From Mastigias papua (taxonomy: Eukaryota > Cnidaria > Scyphozoa > Rhizostomeae > Mastigiidae): a stretch of 64,000 nucleotides of DNA. The stretch is from NCBI GenBank assembly GCA_964019165.1, contig OZ025281.1:10796388-10860387 (forward strand), given 5' to 3'. A program made the position numbers and the translations under genes. This document shows positions 49,136 through 63,300 of the stretch, one piece after another. The first letter of the stretch is position 1. Each line of letters opens with the position of its first letter. Below the pieces are notes generated by a model. The model ran no database searches. It saw only the letters and a program-made list of their open reading frames with translations, and had not been told where the DNA came from.

Positions 49136-49942
49136 CTACCCAACTAGGCAAAGAAGCTTCTTGCAACAGAGCGAAGTTTTGGCTGCAGTTGCAAAACCAC
49201 TGGGGAATTGTGATTGTTATAATGTTATTGTGACAAGTTACTGTACATGATCCAAAACTGTTGTTATCACTAGGCCAAAGTGTTATTCATGCGAGAATGA
49301 AACAAAGGCCAAATATTTCGTATATTATTATAACCTTATCAGTACATTTGAAGATTATCTAAGAGTTGTTTGCGTATCTATGAGTTGCTTGCGTTATTGA
49401 TCGCCGCAATGTTTTCATAGGTTTAGCTAATGCCTTAAGAAGCGTTAGAAATTTCTTTAAGATACGATTAGCTAGTGATGAAGCATAAAATTTTAAACAG
49501 ACAATGCCCTGAAAAAATTGAGAAATCAATTTACATGTAGATAGTCTTGTTTTCCCATGTTTGTACTTTCACTCAATCTAATTTCCTCGCACCTCCAGAA
49601 AGGATATAGTTTGCGCATAAGAAATTTCCGCGTAGCAAAAATGCGCGAAGATTACGCGTTTTTTGCGGAAACAAGTATTCGCGCAAGTTTCGTGAAGTAA
49701 GATATATAACAGTAGCCGAAATTAACGATATGGACATTACTCTCAAGTCCGGAATCAAAATCATTGTTGATACGCAATCACTGATCAGTGTATGTTGATA
49801 TGAGTGCTGAATGGGAACGAGGCACTATTTTCATATTCTTTGCACTTCGAGACACGGCAATATGGTAGAATGATTTGAAACGCTGATAACTAGATCCAGG
49901 ATAATTATGAACTGAGATGCACTGTATTTAGTAGAGAGCACT

Positions 49943-52900
49943 ATGTTGAATCCAGAGGTGGAATTACATATCAAAAACAATTGCTCATGGGGAAAATTGC
50001 CTCAGAGCATCAAGCAGGTAGGTTTTACTATGCAGATATATACATTTGTTATTTAGGCCCTTTTTTATGTGATTTTGATGCAACACGGTTTCATTTTCAT
50101 CACGCTTATGTAAGATCTTCATGAGTTTTTGATAGCTTATATACAGAGAGATCTTTATGAAAGATCTCGTATTATGTTTTTGCAGAACGGGGGCATTGTT
50201 CACAATTTTTTACCAACTTATTCCTACGTCTACAAGTCTGTACGTTTGGCCCAAGCAAGATCTCTGTTGTACGGTGGACAATTTCCATGTGTGAAATGTG
50301 CTTCATCACTAAATGTGCATTTTAGCCGTGCATTTTGAATTTACTGACAGTGATGTAAGAATCTTGAATCAATGACCAAGGACAAAAATTCTTATATTTG
50401 TTATGGACCAAGGCCATGTTATTCCCTATCATTCCTAGACATGCCCATTTTGTTAAGTGTGTAATGCGAATGCCCTGAAAAAGTCTTGGGTGTGCAGCTA
50501 CCATACTTTCTATAAGGACAGATAAAAGTGGGTAAGTTACACCAAGGGAAGCTACAATGGATTTTAGGGGAAACAGAAGGGAAAATGACCCAAAAGTAGA
50601 GAAGTTGGCATTTTGCAATATAATGAGACAATTATAGGAATGGAATACAGAGAGTAGGTAGATGTACCGCCAATTCCTCCCTTACAGATTTATGATCATC
50701 CACCACTAAAGAGCAAGCTTACACATTGGGAAGGCTTCATGTGTGAGGAAGGTTACACTGAGAGATGACTGCATATGGAAGCACAGCTGTGTTTATGAAT
50801 ATGGCATAAAGGAGAAATGCCAGCATGAAAATGGGGTGATAGAAGAGTGTATGGGAGGTATTCTGCATTGTAAAGTGCTTGCTGTCTATGTGCAGAAATT
50901 TTCCCTTGCATATATGAGACCTGGGGGATGCTGCCATACTCTGCTCACTGGCCTATACACTGACTTAGTTGGACTATTGCTGCATTTGCGTACTGTTTGG
51001 AAAATGTCAATTGATTTGCATTAATCTTATTTGCTGATGGATGTTAAGCTCTCAAGTATATCATTTTCAATCTTTATATTTTAGACTCTTGGAAACAACT
51101 CAAGGCATTATGATAAATGTGTTTATGAATATAGCATCAAAAATCAATTAAGGTTCAAAGGAAATATCAGTAAGTCAGCTTTTATTCCATGATATTCCAT
51201 GATATTCCGTAACATTCCATGATATTCCATGATATTTCTCGACATTCCATGATATTCCATGATATTACTGTAAGCATGTTGTTGGCAAAGAGAATAGAAG
51301 GACATGAAATTACCTTTTGGTCTATATTAGTGGATATCTCCCTTAGACTACCTCTGGTCATTTTGAATTATTATGACTTTATCAAGTATCCAACATTGAT
51401 ATTTTTTAGTTGAATGGGCACTTTTAGATCAGTCACTTTGAAGATTGTCCAGGGTTTTTTTTATTTTTGTTTAAGCATTACTTTCAGTTTCAGATTTGTT
51501 AGTTATGTATGTGGCATTTTTTTATCAGTTCGCCATGTGAAGAAAGATGAAAAAACTTACTATCAAGACCTTGTTGCTTATAGCCGTCAAAATCTCATGG
51601 TATGTTTATAAGACATTGAATTTTATCTTTAGTTGCAATGCTTTGAAAACAATAGGATCTGTGTTAATGTTGTCTTGCTAAAGATTGATCAATGATATTG
51701 GTATCAAATCAGAAAACAGATATGAGTTCCTCCTGGAAAATTGCAAGAGACCATTGGTGCAATTAAATGATCTGAGGTCTGCTTTTATTTTATGAAGCAT
51801 TAGTTTTTAATGAAAGAATTGATCCATTAGACATATAAACTTGAATAACATTTACCATGGAACTTTGAGTCTAATACTTTCTATGAATATACAATTAAGA
51901 AGTATATATGAAGAAGGACAAGCAAGATGGAATGTTCATAGTTTATATAGAATTTCAGATAGAATGTTCAATGTCTTGTGGCAGGCTCAAAATACCAGAC
52001 GATATTTGTTGATAGCATGGAAACTGGCTCCATAGTTTTCCAAATAATTAGGGTACTAAAGGAAAATTCTCCTAAGGAGAGTATGCATGGCTTGGTTGCC
52101 CAAATGAACCTGGTTTCCATGATAGTAGTCTAGGCTATTTATTTGCTTGTTTATTTTTTTTGTCAACTTAATTTCAATTGATTTTGAAAAATGTTTTTTA
52201 CTGAAGTTCATGACCATGTTTCCTGCTAGCTCCAGTCTTTTCAATCAGGTTTTTAGTTGCAGAATAAATTAGAATCATTTTGTTGGTATTAGTTTTTTGA
52301 GAAGTGAGTCTAGCCTATAAACTTATTAAGATTTTGTGTTCCCCTCCCTTGTAGACAAGTATATACTTATGTAAAATACTAAGCAATGTTTTTAGCATAT
52401 TACTGTGTATGAAAATTATTTGTCCTCAGGGATTCTTATTATGATACAATTGTTAAGTTTTCTTTTAAATTTGCTACACTTTTATTGGTCTTTCTGGAAT
52501 TTTTTGCACTGATACTCTGCAGCACACAGTATCAGAAATTGAACAAATTAGCTGCATTGGCCAGCAAATATCATTATGGATTATGTGTACAGTTGAATCT
52601 GATACTACTTTTTTATATCTACACATCATTCTTGTAGCTATACCCATATCACATATCTGATGTTGTTGTTGAAGGACTGAGAATAACTCCATTTGCATAT
52701 TATGTAGAGATGATGCTGAGTATAATTGGGCAGGAGAAAAGTTATGACTCTTTGCCCAATTTCACAGCAGCAGATTGTGAGTATAATCTTAGTCTCTATT
52801 TGCTGTTCTTACAAAATCACCTTTGTACAATTTGCTCTCCTGTACTTCAAGGTTTTACTAATTAAAGCAAAATTCTCTGGTCTAATGTACATTTTTGCTC

Positions 52901-54287
52901 AAACTGTTATGTGCAAATCTTTCTAATTTAAACTCTGTAAATAGAAGTTTAAATGTAATTTTAAAAATTTATTATTGTTGAATAGAAATGCTAGTTAGTT
53001 GACCCCCCTAATTGGCTAATTTCTTTTTTAAACCAAGATGACAAGAAAGAAGGTCATGATGGTTTTAGTGGGCTTCATTAATATGAAATTAGGACATAGT
53101 GATTGGTAACATTGAACAATTGGGTAGTTTGGCATGAATTTTTCAGACTCTCTCCAGGAGCCATCATCATATGAACTATTTGAAGAGAATATGCTAGCTT
53201 AGATTGGTTTAGGAGGAAACAAGTGTTCTTTAGATATCTTGGTTTGCGTACAAAAGTCTTTGGGCTCAGATCCTGATCTCTGTGTATGCAAGGGCCTTGA
53301 AAGTAGAGGGTATTGTGTAGAAGCTGTTAGTATGTTGTGTTGAGTTAAGAAGCAGTACGTGAGGACATTATGGTTAACTGGCGATTTTTATAAAAGTCAT
53401 GGTGCTTAGGTAGAGATCTCGTTTTTCAACTGAGTACTACTTCAAATAAACAAGTCAAGCAGTTCCCATCTTTGAGGTGTAGTAATAGTACTATTAGATT
53501 CTGCGAACCTTTGATATTTTCGTACAATCTTAAATTCGCCCAGATTAGAAAGTACATAGGTTTGTGGAAATTTTCAGTTTCAGACATTGATATTCTAAGT
53601 GTTTCTCTTAGCTACAAGTGGCCTTGTTATTAGGACGAGTCTCCATGCAGGCCGTATTTTGTTAGGAGCCTCTAATTGCAACTCTTTGAGACCCTTTGAC
53701 AGCTACTGTATACCAGATCGGTTTTGCATGCCGTCATAAGAAGACATCAGCCTCCTTGCTTGCATTGGCCTCAAACTGCTCATTTCTTTTTCTACTTTAA
53801 CTTGTTTTGGCTAGAAGCAATTTTTACCGTACTGCCGGGCCTACTCTGAAAAACCAGTTTTTGAGAAAAATACATGCCTTATACGTTCTATTCCCTCTAA
53901 AAGCGTGGCTCTATGTAGGACGTGTAACGATGAACTGTACCCCAGTGATGACAATGGTGATGATGATGATTATGAGAAAATGTAAGTTTTTATAGCATTT
54001 ATCAGGTCACCAATATCTCAGAGTGGTTTAGGTATTCGAATTGAAATTGAAGAGTTTTTAATCTGAGGCACGAGGCCAGATTTTGGACATGATGAAAGAG
54101 AAAGGCTGTAATTGCATATTATTCGGAATGATGAACATTTGTGAGTGCAGTCGAATATGCGGTTGTTACGAAAACAGGGACATCTGCGCTTTATATCCAT
54201 GAAAAACTGAAGCTTCTGGTAATCTTCTGTATATTCAAGTTACATGCCAGATTTGACATCTTTCATGCTAACTTGCGAGCTACCTAC

Positions 54288-54342
<55 letters not shown>

Positions 54343-57300
54343 GCTAACTAACTAACTAACTAACTAACTAGGAAGCTAACTACCTAACTGAGTGACAAAC
54401 TAGCTATTTTCATACATTGTTGCATGAGTTTTTGATTTATGATCTTCTATCGCCACCAGAGGGATTTATTGGAACTATGTCATGCAGAGTGCATGGAATT
54501 CAATTCACACTTTCAGGAATACTTCTGTCGACACATAGCTTTGATTTGAATACCGGGGATCCCACATTAGCCCCCTTGAGGCTCATTTATTGTTGAAATT
54601 TTTTGGGTCGAGACTTATTCGAGGGAAAGGCTTGTTCGAGAAGTTTTATTCAATTTTTGTCATATGTGGTTTCAGATCTGTCTGGTTTAAGAAGCTCAGT
54701 GTCAAAACTCTTCTTCTCTATTATATTAAAAGAAACACCCTAAATTTAAGCACCAATCTATATCAATGTTTTCATCATCCTCTTTGGTTATTCGAATATA
54801 ACAATATCAATGATTTGAAGTTCTGGCATGCAGGCTTATTCGAGGAGAAGGCTGTTCGTGGATGGGCAATCCGAGGATTTATGGTAGAACTAATTCCTGT
54901 AATCAGTTGTATCGATAGGAAACAATAGCCTTTTGCTGGTGATTAGCAGTCCCAAGTTGCTTTTGGCTACTGACCCTACCGTCATAACTTTCCTTGTTAT
55001 GCATTTTCTTTGTGGTATTGAATATGATGAATGTTCATTGTAGGCTTGAGACTTCTTGGAATTGGTAGAAATCAGTATATAGAGATAATCAATCAATGCA
55101 AATCTGCAAAGGTAAGTTTCTACATCATCTTCATTTTGTATCATTCTGTTTAGTGTCTATTTCCTCGAGACAGCAAATTACCATTCTCTGCCGAGTAATT
55201 CATTTCAGACAAAAAAAACATTTGCTGCCTGAGGCAAAATTTTGCATACTTTGTTCTAATTATATATACAACATAGCGAATATGAAAATTTATAAATGGC
55301 TCTCATTTATATACCTTAGCAAATAGATATAATAGAAAAGTGTAAGTCCCCCATGAGTATTATCCGCACCGTCAGAAACAAGGCAACTTGATGCTCTGTT
55401 CAAAGGACAAATGAAAGGCTGATAGATTCTCGTGAGAAAAATAAAAAATTTTATGGATACGAAAACAACCATACTGATATACCAGTATAGCTCGAAAAAG
55501 TGGGAACAGTTTTTAAGCATACTGAAAGATTTTTTCGTCTGACACTCGTCAGAGGTTGAAACGTCGGATAACGACTGAAAGGTGAACAGAAATATATTTC
55601 GGTTCACATTTCGGTCTTTATCCGATGTTTCATACTCTGGCGAGTGCTGGACGATAAAGGCTTTCAGTATGCTTAAAAATTGTTCCCGATTTTTCGAGCT
55701 ATAGTGATATACCAGTACTTGATTGTCCCTGTTGGTTCATATTATCCACTATCGATGTTTGGTTCAACTCTACCCTCTATGAAGGGGCAAATAAAAAAAT
55801 TGAGGCCATAGCTCAACTGATAATCAGAAATAGCTATGCAATACCGAATTTCGAGACCATGAAACAAAAGCATTTGTGTACATTTGTACTCAAGTGTCTC
55901 CATAGCAAGACATGTTTAGCAAGTTCAGGAATTACTTCAAAATGAGAAGAACTAATGTGAATACAAGAAGTAGCAGGATGAAAATAGAAATTCCTAAAAT
56001 AAATCTGGAAGCAGCGAGAAAGTCTGCGTTCTACAATGGAGCTATTATTGTCAGGGAATTTCCTACAAACGTAGGAGAAGAAACTAATTTTTAGAACCTT
56101 CAGGAAAAATTTTAATCAAGTCATATGATATCCATCTTTCTGTTCTTTAGTCATTTTTGTATTTTCAATTTTCTATGACTTCTGTTCTTTAGTATTTCTC
56201 ATGATAAGTTAATCTTGCTGTTTGCATTATGAGTTTTTATTGTTATTTGAAAATAACTGAACTAGTTTTATCGAATCAATTGTATTATGTGCTGTTAGTG
56301 GAAATAGAATATCATCAAACAGCACTTAATAACGATACACTATTGATTTGGAAGATTGATTTCAATATTGGCTGGCATTCATCGATTGTATTTTATTCTT
56401 TTTGACAGAAATTTTTCAGACGAAAGCCTGCAAGAGAGCTTTTACCTGCGAAGCCAGTCCCACAGAAAGTAACCCAAGCATGGTGGAAAGTTCACACCGG
56501 ATTTATAACTGAAGATGATATGAGCGTAAGTATATTGATTGTCAATCAACCGTTATTTGGTACATATCACTGAATATTAAGTACAAAGCATTGAATATTT
56601 CATACAAATCACGGAATATTCCATACAAATCACGGAATATTTCATACATTGCACTAATATTTCGTACACAACGCCGAATAATACGCACATAACCCCGAAT
56701 ATTAGATACATAGCGCCGAATTTTTCGTTCATATCATCGAATATTTCGTAAATAGCATCGAATATTTTGTACATAGCGTCGAATATTTCAATATTCGATG
56801 CTACGTATGAAATATTCGGTGCTGGGTATGAAATATTGGGTGCTTTGTATGAAATATTCGGTGTTTTATTTGAAATATTCAATGCTATGTACGAAATATT
56901 CGTTGCTGTATACGAAATTTTCTGTTCTACGTACAAAATATTCGTTTCTTTGTACGAAAAATTCGGTGATATGTATACTTAATTTTTATTACTATAGCAA
57001 GGGCAGTCTAAATTTGAAAATCAGTCGATGACAATGTCTTTTATCATCATCCGTATAAGGTTTTATCCAAAGGTGGCATATTCACAATATGTAGGTCCGT
57101 AATGTAGGCTAATTTGAAGGAGACTGCTCAAGAGAGGGCAAGTGGAAAATCTACGGTTTATACCACGAACAGGCGGCATTTTAGGGCAGGCTCATGTTTG
57201 AGTTTGTACCATCACCATGGCTGTATCAGATTTGCGCAAGTAATATGAAGTGTTTCCAGCACTCTACTTAAGTATCTCTTTACTCGTACCAATCGTTGTA

Positions 57301-60300
57301 TTTTACCCTTTCATCTTCAAATAAGACACAGCCACTTGCCAATCTTGTTGTATAACTCATATGGTATTTATCTTTGACTCATCAGATGTGCACCGGAGGT
57401 GAGCATGAAACAATCGATAAGCTAATAGACAAGGAAGTTTACCTTTGCGGACAAATTGACAAGAATGTCTTATTGGGTGAGTAGTTTGTTTTCTCAGCAA
57501 ATGCTGATCTTTACTCCATGGAATTTCATGATGTACTTTTTAGAGCTTTAAAGTCCTGAAAAGTTAAATTCCCTTTGTATCCTTATTACATTTCTCAAAG
57601 TTAGTGGTCTTTTTCAGAATTCTCATAAAATTTTGTACGTAGCTGACTGGACTCGGATTTATTTAATAGTTTCGTCGTATTTGGAGTTTATTTTCTTTGA
57701 TGTTTTGTGGCATTGTGAATCTTGTTTGATATTCGGAATTGGTTTTGGATTTTTGTTGCTCCATACGTAAGTTATGGAAAATGCCAAATTTGATCCCGTA
57801 TATCCTCAACAACATCGTAAAGATATAAAACATGTGATATTCATTCTTGACTGATAAATCTTTTCATTCCACAATGATATTAAATCATATTAGTGTATTG
57901 TACAGGCGAGCCAATTTGTATACCAGAGAACTGTTAAATTTACAGTTCATCAAATACTTAGCTCAAGAATCAAATCATTTAATCGTTTGTGATCACTGAT
58001 CCTATCATCACATTGTACTCAATGATTGAAATGTAAGGAAATTTATTTTTTGTGGTACGAAACAGATTGTTTGCTTTGCAAGAGCACTTACTCTTTTCAA
58101 AGCAAAACTTTGTTTTAATCTGTGCAACTGATTATCAATCAACCAGTCACTTGAGTCAATAGCTGATCTTATTCAAAGAAAATTATATTTTGTATTAGTG
58201 ATATCATTGATAAATCAACCGTTAAATCGATGCGATTGAGTTTTAGTTGATTTATCAATCATTTACACTTTGAAACAATAAATCAAGTACTTCTTTCAAA
58301 GCAAACTTTCGCTTTCTGTCAGTGAAATCAATGACTGATAAAATAGCCCATCAAGACGATTGTTGATTGATCATAGCAATCATCACACCATCGTATGAGT
58401 CACGATGATCTCTTATCTCCTTATCTTGATATGTTTACAGGTCTCTATAACAAAGGCCTGATATATTTTGATATTCCAGTAGATGATGATGACTATATTA
58501 TTGGTAAGTGTAGTTATTCTGTTAGTTTTCTATCTATTTTTGTACATATCATGTGCAGTTCTTGAGATCCATAACTTTATTTAACCCTGCAGCCCTGCAG
58601 TGAGCCTATGACCTAGGGCAATGAGGAAACACCTCTAAATTCGAGGGTATCGTTTGTACAACAAATGCATTACAAGAAAGGACATGTTTTACAGGCAATG
58701 TCGTACATGTACTTATCGAGGATCGTGTAAAGTCTATCGTCAGTTAGATTTAATTCATAAGAACCTTTGATAGTGCCCGACACATTACGACTGATCTTTG
58801 ATGATGTCGTATACGGCTTTTCAGCACATTTCAGTTATGAATCTGTCGCACAGGACTTAAAATAACTTCAACACATCGATCATTTACTGACCCGTCGTAA
58901 AGTTTATCTGACGAAATTAGTAATTAATCGGACATTCTAGCTATTAAACAATCTGACTTGTCCGATCAAGATACAAACCTACAGGACATTTTGAGTGACC
59001 AGATCGAAATAATTTGTAAAACCAAGGCTGCCTATCCTTTATCGTATAGCTATGGTGGTTTCTTCATTTTAGTTCCCTTTGCTTTTTTCGTTCTTGTTCC
59101 TTGTACATCTAGTTGTATTCTTTTGAATTCTTGTCATTTCCAAGTGATAGTTTGGTAATCACACACCACTTGACTAATTTATTTTCAGTCCCTCCTCTTG
59201 AGAACTTTGTAATGAATAGAGTTCTTGGTGATTACATGGAGAAAATGCTGTATAAAATATTTGTATCAATCGATGAACACACGCAGATATCTGAGGTAAA
59301 GTTATATTTTGCGCTCTTTCTTCAAACATCACTCTTTGGGAATGAGACAGGAAAGGATCTTGTATTTTTAATTGCTTATGTTTGTTAGTTAGTTCTTTTT
59401 TCTGGGTTCTCGTACATTAGATTTTCCGCGTGGAAATATTAGTGATTTATATTTGGATTTAAGTTTACCTTTCTTGGGGGAATACCCCTTCATAATCAGT
59501 GCTTGTGCTCAAGCGCTACCCTCCTCTTGGTGAAATAAATGAAACACATACATTTTAAATAGATATATGATAGATATGATAGATATGATAGATATGAAAT
59601 ATGGTAAAAAGTTGTGGTAGTCCATTGTGGATTTGAGCCTCATCCACACTGAAGCCATTGACAGTAGGTAAATAGGCAACTCATGCGTCCATATTGGTCT
59701 GATTTAGGGTCCGTTTCCTCTTTTATCTAATTAACTACAATAGTCACCTGATACCCTGGGATCCGTGGCAGTTGTTTTATTCTTCACTTATTTTATCCTG
59801 CACTTAACTTTCATCCCCCTCCTCCCTAAAACAATGGTGCTTTCTGGGAGAGATACATAATAGAAAAATTTCACTTGCACAACCACTTCAAGAGTCTCGT
59901 AGACAAAGCAACATTGCTCAAGGGGAGATGGGAATGCGTTTTAGGCGGAAGGATGAATGGGAATGTAATATTTCATCACATTTTGCAAGTTTCTCAAGGA
60001 CTTTTAGGGAGTGTTTTAGATTTTGATACATAATCTACATTTCATTAATTGCAAAGATTTTATCATAACTATCCGTAAAATGTTGCATGTATTTCGCACG
60101 CCAGAAAATCATGATGCATTTTGTTACCTGGTAATGATCAGTCTCGTTCTCGTTCAGTGCAATTGAAATTTGTTTTGGTTATTGAGGATGTTGACTAACG
60201 AAGTGCAAAATTGCTTCCTTTTACAAAATTTTCCAGTTTAATTTTCAATAGTCAATTTAAGAATTGAAGCTACAGAAATAATTAAAACTAGTGCGCCTCT

Positions 60301-63300
60301 CTTTCTGTTGATAGCTCGCGCAAGTGCTTGAGATTGATTTGGGTCTTGTAAAGGTGAGAACCGGATGCGGCCTATTTTGTCTTTGAAATCTTGTCTTGTT
60401 ATTCATTTTTTCTAAATCATTTGTCTTTTGCTTCCTTGCTCGTCTGTATCAGTACCAAAATGCAACATACTCGATTCTGTTCTATGCAATCTATAAGCTA
60501 TCCCTTAGGTATTCAATATTTCATCATAGAACTCATGTATATTTTGAATATTTGCAAGTGGAGCGCTGTATGAAATTGTTTTGTATTGTAGCATTCTAGT
60601 AGCATAATTGTCAATCTCGCTGCGGTACATATTCTGTTTCCTTTCTTAAGTCATCTTTTTTTGAGTTATTGGAAATAAAACTGTGCACAATTTGAAGAGA
60701 GTGTTTCAAGTTTGACCTCTTACGTTTGTTATTATTGTTATCTTATTATTGTAAAACATTTATCTCATTGTACGATTTGTACTTTTGTGACATTTGCTGT
60801 TAATTTTATAATCCACCTGTTATTAGAAGAATGTTGCTTATTTCTGTTTCTTGCGACGAGCTTTCTGTTACTTGATGTCTACATTCTCATTTGACAAACA
60901 TATAAATGTTTCCTCTCATAGCAAGCTGTTGCAGTATTTTGTCGTCTTGGCCTCGCTCACAAGAAATATGTCGATCTAGATTTTATCAGGGTACATTCTT
61001 CATGGAATAAAGTTCCGGCAACTTTACGAAGGTAAATATCTGACATTATTCTGCAAATCTCCATATTGTTGCTCGAAGTTGCAGTTGCCGTCTTAATGGA
61101 TAAAGATTTTCATTGATATTTCATCCGTAATTTAGAAGAATACTTTTGTATTGTTTTGCAACCAGAAATTTGATCATTAGGAAGAACAGCAAATCCACAG
61201 GAAAATCGGAAACAGTGTCTCTATTTATTGGTTGTTTAGCTTTTATTATTTCCCGACTTTCCTGCATTTCCACCTCATGTTGATTTGTTCTTCCTTTTCT
61301 GATTGTCATGTTGACATTTTTAATTGTCTAATATTGTACTTTAGTTTTGTGTCAATTTCCCTTTTCCAGTTTTGATGGTAGCCAAGCTGGTCTTCTTTTA
61401 GACGTCGTGTCAAAGACTTCTGATGCATCTGATATCCAGTCTCCCATATCCAATTCCTCGTCTACTACAGATGTGACGTCAGACAATGAAACTACGTCAA
61501 CACTCACACAAGGTTGATAGACCGTTAATTTTTGGCGTATATATTATCTTGTAGAGGCCTCTAGATGCACACTTGTTTTGTTTTTAAACCTTTATCAGAC
61601 CCGTTTATTATAATATTGCTGGTAATTCGAAAAAGTGAATAGAAGTATGCTAGTAGGTAAGTATTCGAATAAATAGGTAAGTAAATAGGTAATGAAATGG
61701 GTGCATAAGCAGCTAGGTTTGTATATAACTATGCAAAGGAATGGCTCCATTCTTTGATTATAGTTTGAGTGCTTGTTCACTGTCCACCCTTTAGCACATG
61801 TGTACTTTGTTGCAACACTAGAAAGATAAACGAACTAGCCCTTCTACCTCAATATCCTGGAGGCCCAGGATTTATGCTGTCTCTCAAGCACTAGCCAATG
61901 TTTGGAATCGCATCTATCAATATACTCTACCTTTAAGTGGACGAACTATGATTTTCTATAAGAATTTCGTCGACCTTTCCATATGGAAATTTTTCATATC
62001 ATTCCCAATTTATCTCACAGGAAGTTTAGTTTCAAAGGTAACATGCACTGGCCTCTATTGCTTTTGAAGTTTTTAGTTGCTTGATTTAATTGGAAATTAT
62101 GCTTAAACGATTACCGCATATTTACTGGGATTTTAAAGCACAAACTTTTTCCTCTTAGATTCATCAACACCTGGGAAAAGGATCGCATTCATATTTGATT
62201 CAACTTTAACTGCCTTTCTCATGATGGGAAATCTGTCACAGGTTGTGCTTTCATAATAGTCGTCACTTTCCGCAACTGAAAAATTCCCGTTGTTAAATAG
62301 GACTAACAAGAGCGAATCTCCTCAAAGTTTCCTTTGAAATTTCAAACTGCACCGTGTTCAGTTTCTACTTCATTAGTTTTGTTGTCACATGCTAGCTGTT
62401 GATACTAGAGTTAAATTTGGCCATTTCTTATCTTTTGCTTGATCACTTTATCTACCGGAGGTAGTTACTGGCATATTGTTGTCGTGCTCAATAACATGTC
62501 TTTCTAGGCCATTAGCTATCTGTTCCTTTATCAGTTATGTTTTGCTTCTTGTAAGCAATTAGTATTCCTTCTTCTTTCTTGTAAACGCCCAGGATCGCAA
62601 GCTTTCATTTGCAATAACTGATACGCTTTGTACTAGGTATGTCATTATATTCTCCTCACAAGACGGTGAAGGATCAGCCTATGGTCTATGTTTTTAACAC
62701 AGATCATCTCTTTTTAATTCCACTCAGTTATTGTCATTCTTTTTCAGAGGTTGAAGAGACATTCAGTAACAATGTTTGAAGTTGGTAAACTTTCGGATGA
62801 ATCAATGGACAGTTTGCTTCAAGAACTTGAACTGGTATCAAACCTCTTACTATGTTGTTAAGTCAACTTTTCTCTCAATCCATGCTCTTTCCCTCTTGAA
62901 CTTGATGCGCACGGGAGCTCGGCCCAACTTGACATATTGAACCCTCTTGAGACCACCTCAGTATCTTAACAACAAGTATAGTGATAGTATAGTACTCGAA
63001 ATTCCAGTTACTTGGAATAGTTTGACGACATGACAGTAGTGATTAATGTCATGTGACATATTACATGATCTGTTGAATATTGCCCAATAGCTCCTAATGA
63101 CTATATTTGGTCAGCTACGTCTGAAATATTATCATCGCAGGTCTCCTTTTACTCAAGCCTTATTTCCATTGCATACCTGTATTTGAGTAAATTTTGATTA
63201 TTGGTGTTTTACCTTTAAGGTTGAGAGCGTTACTGAAGGTGAAGCTCGAAGATATTTTGATCATGCAGTTGTCCTCAAGAATACGATAATGTTCTTACGG

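Larger units (their letters stand above)
47171..49942. other. Intergenic region between FGF and FAM91A1
   Basis: 2.8 kb, no exon recognised. Contains an interspersed repeat copy (48690-48960) and a block of diverged ~35-base units (48990-49135). The FAM91A1 promoter should lie in the last part. An in-frame TGA at 49913-49915 precedes its ATG. Confidence 0.5.

Noticed and set aside
50743..51024. 93-codon open frame just before FAM91A1 exon 2
   Set aside because: Apart from the short exon-2-like fragment it has no FAM91 similarity, and including it would break the exon 1 to exon 2 join, which is otherwise exact.
54590..54928. 112-codon open frame in FAM91A1 intron 4
   Set aside because: Contains repeat-like 'ttattcgagg' motifs and no conserved residues, and the flanking exons join directly in frame.
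56577..57031. Open frames of 71-119 codons with YEIF-type repeats on both strands
   Set aside because: By-products of the 21-bp arrays, whose period is a multiple of three, within a FAM91A1 intron.
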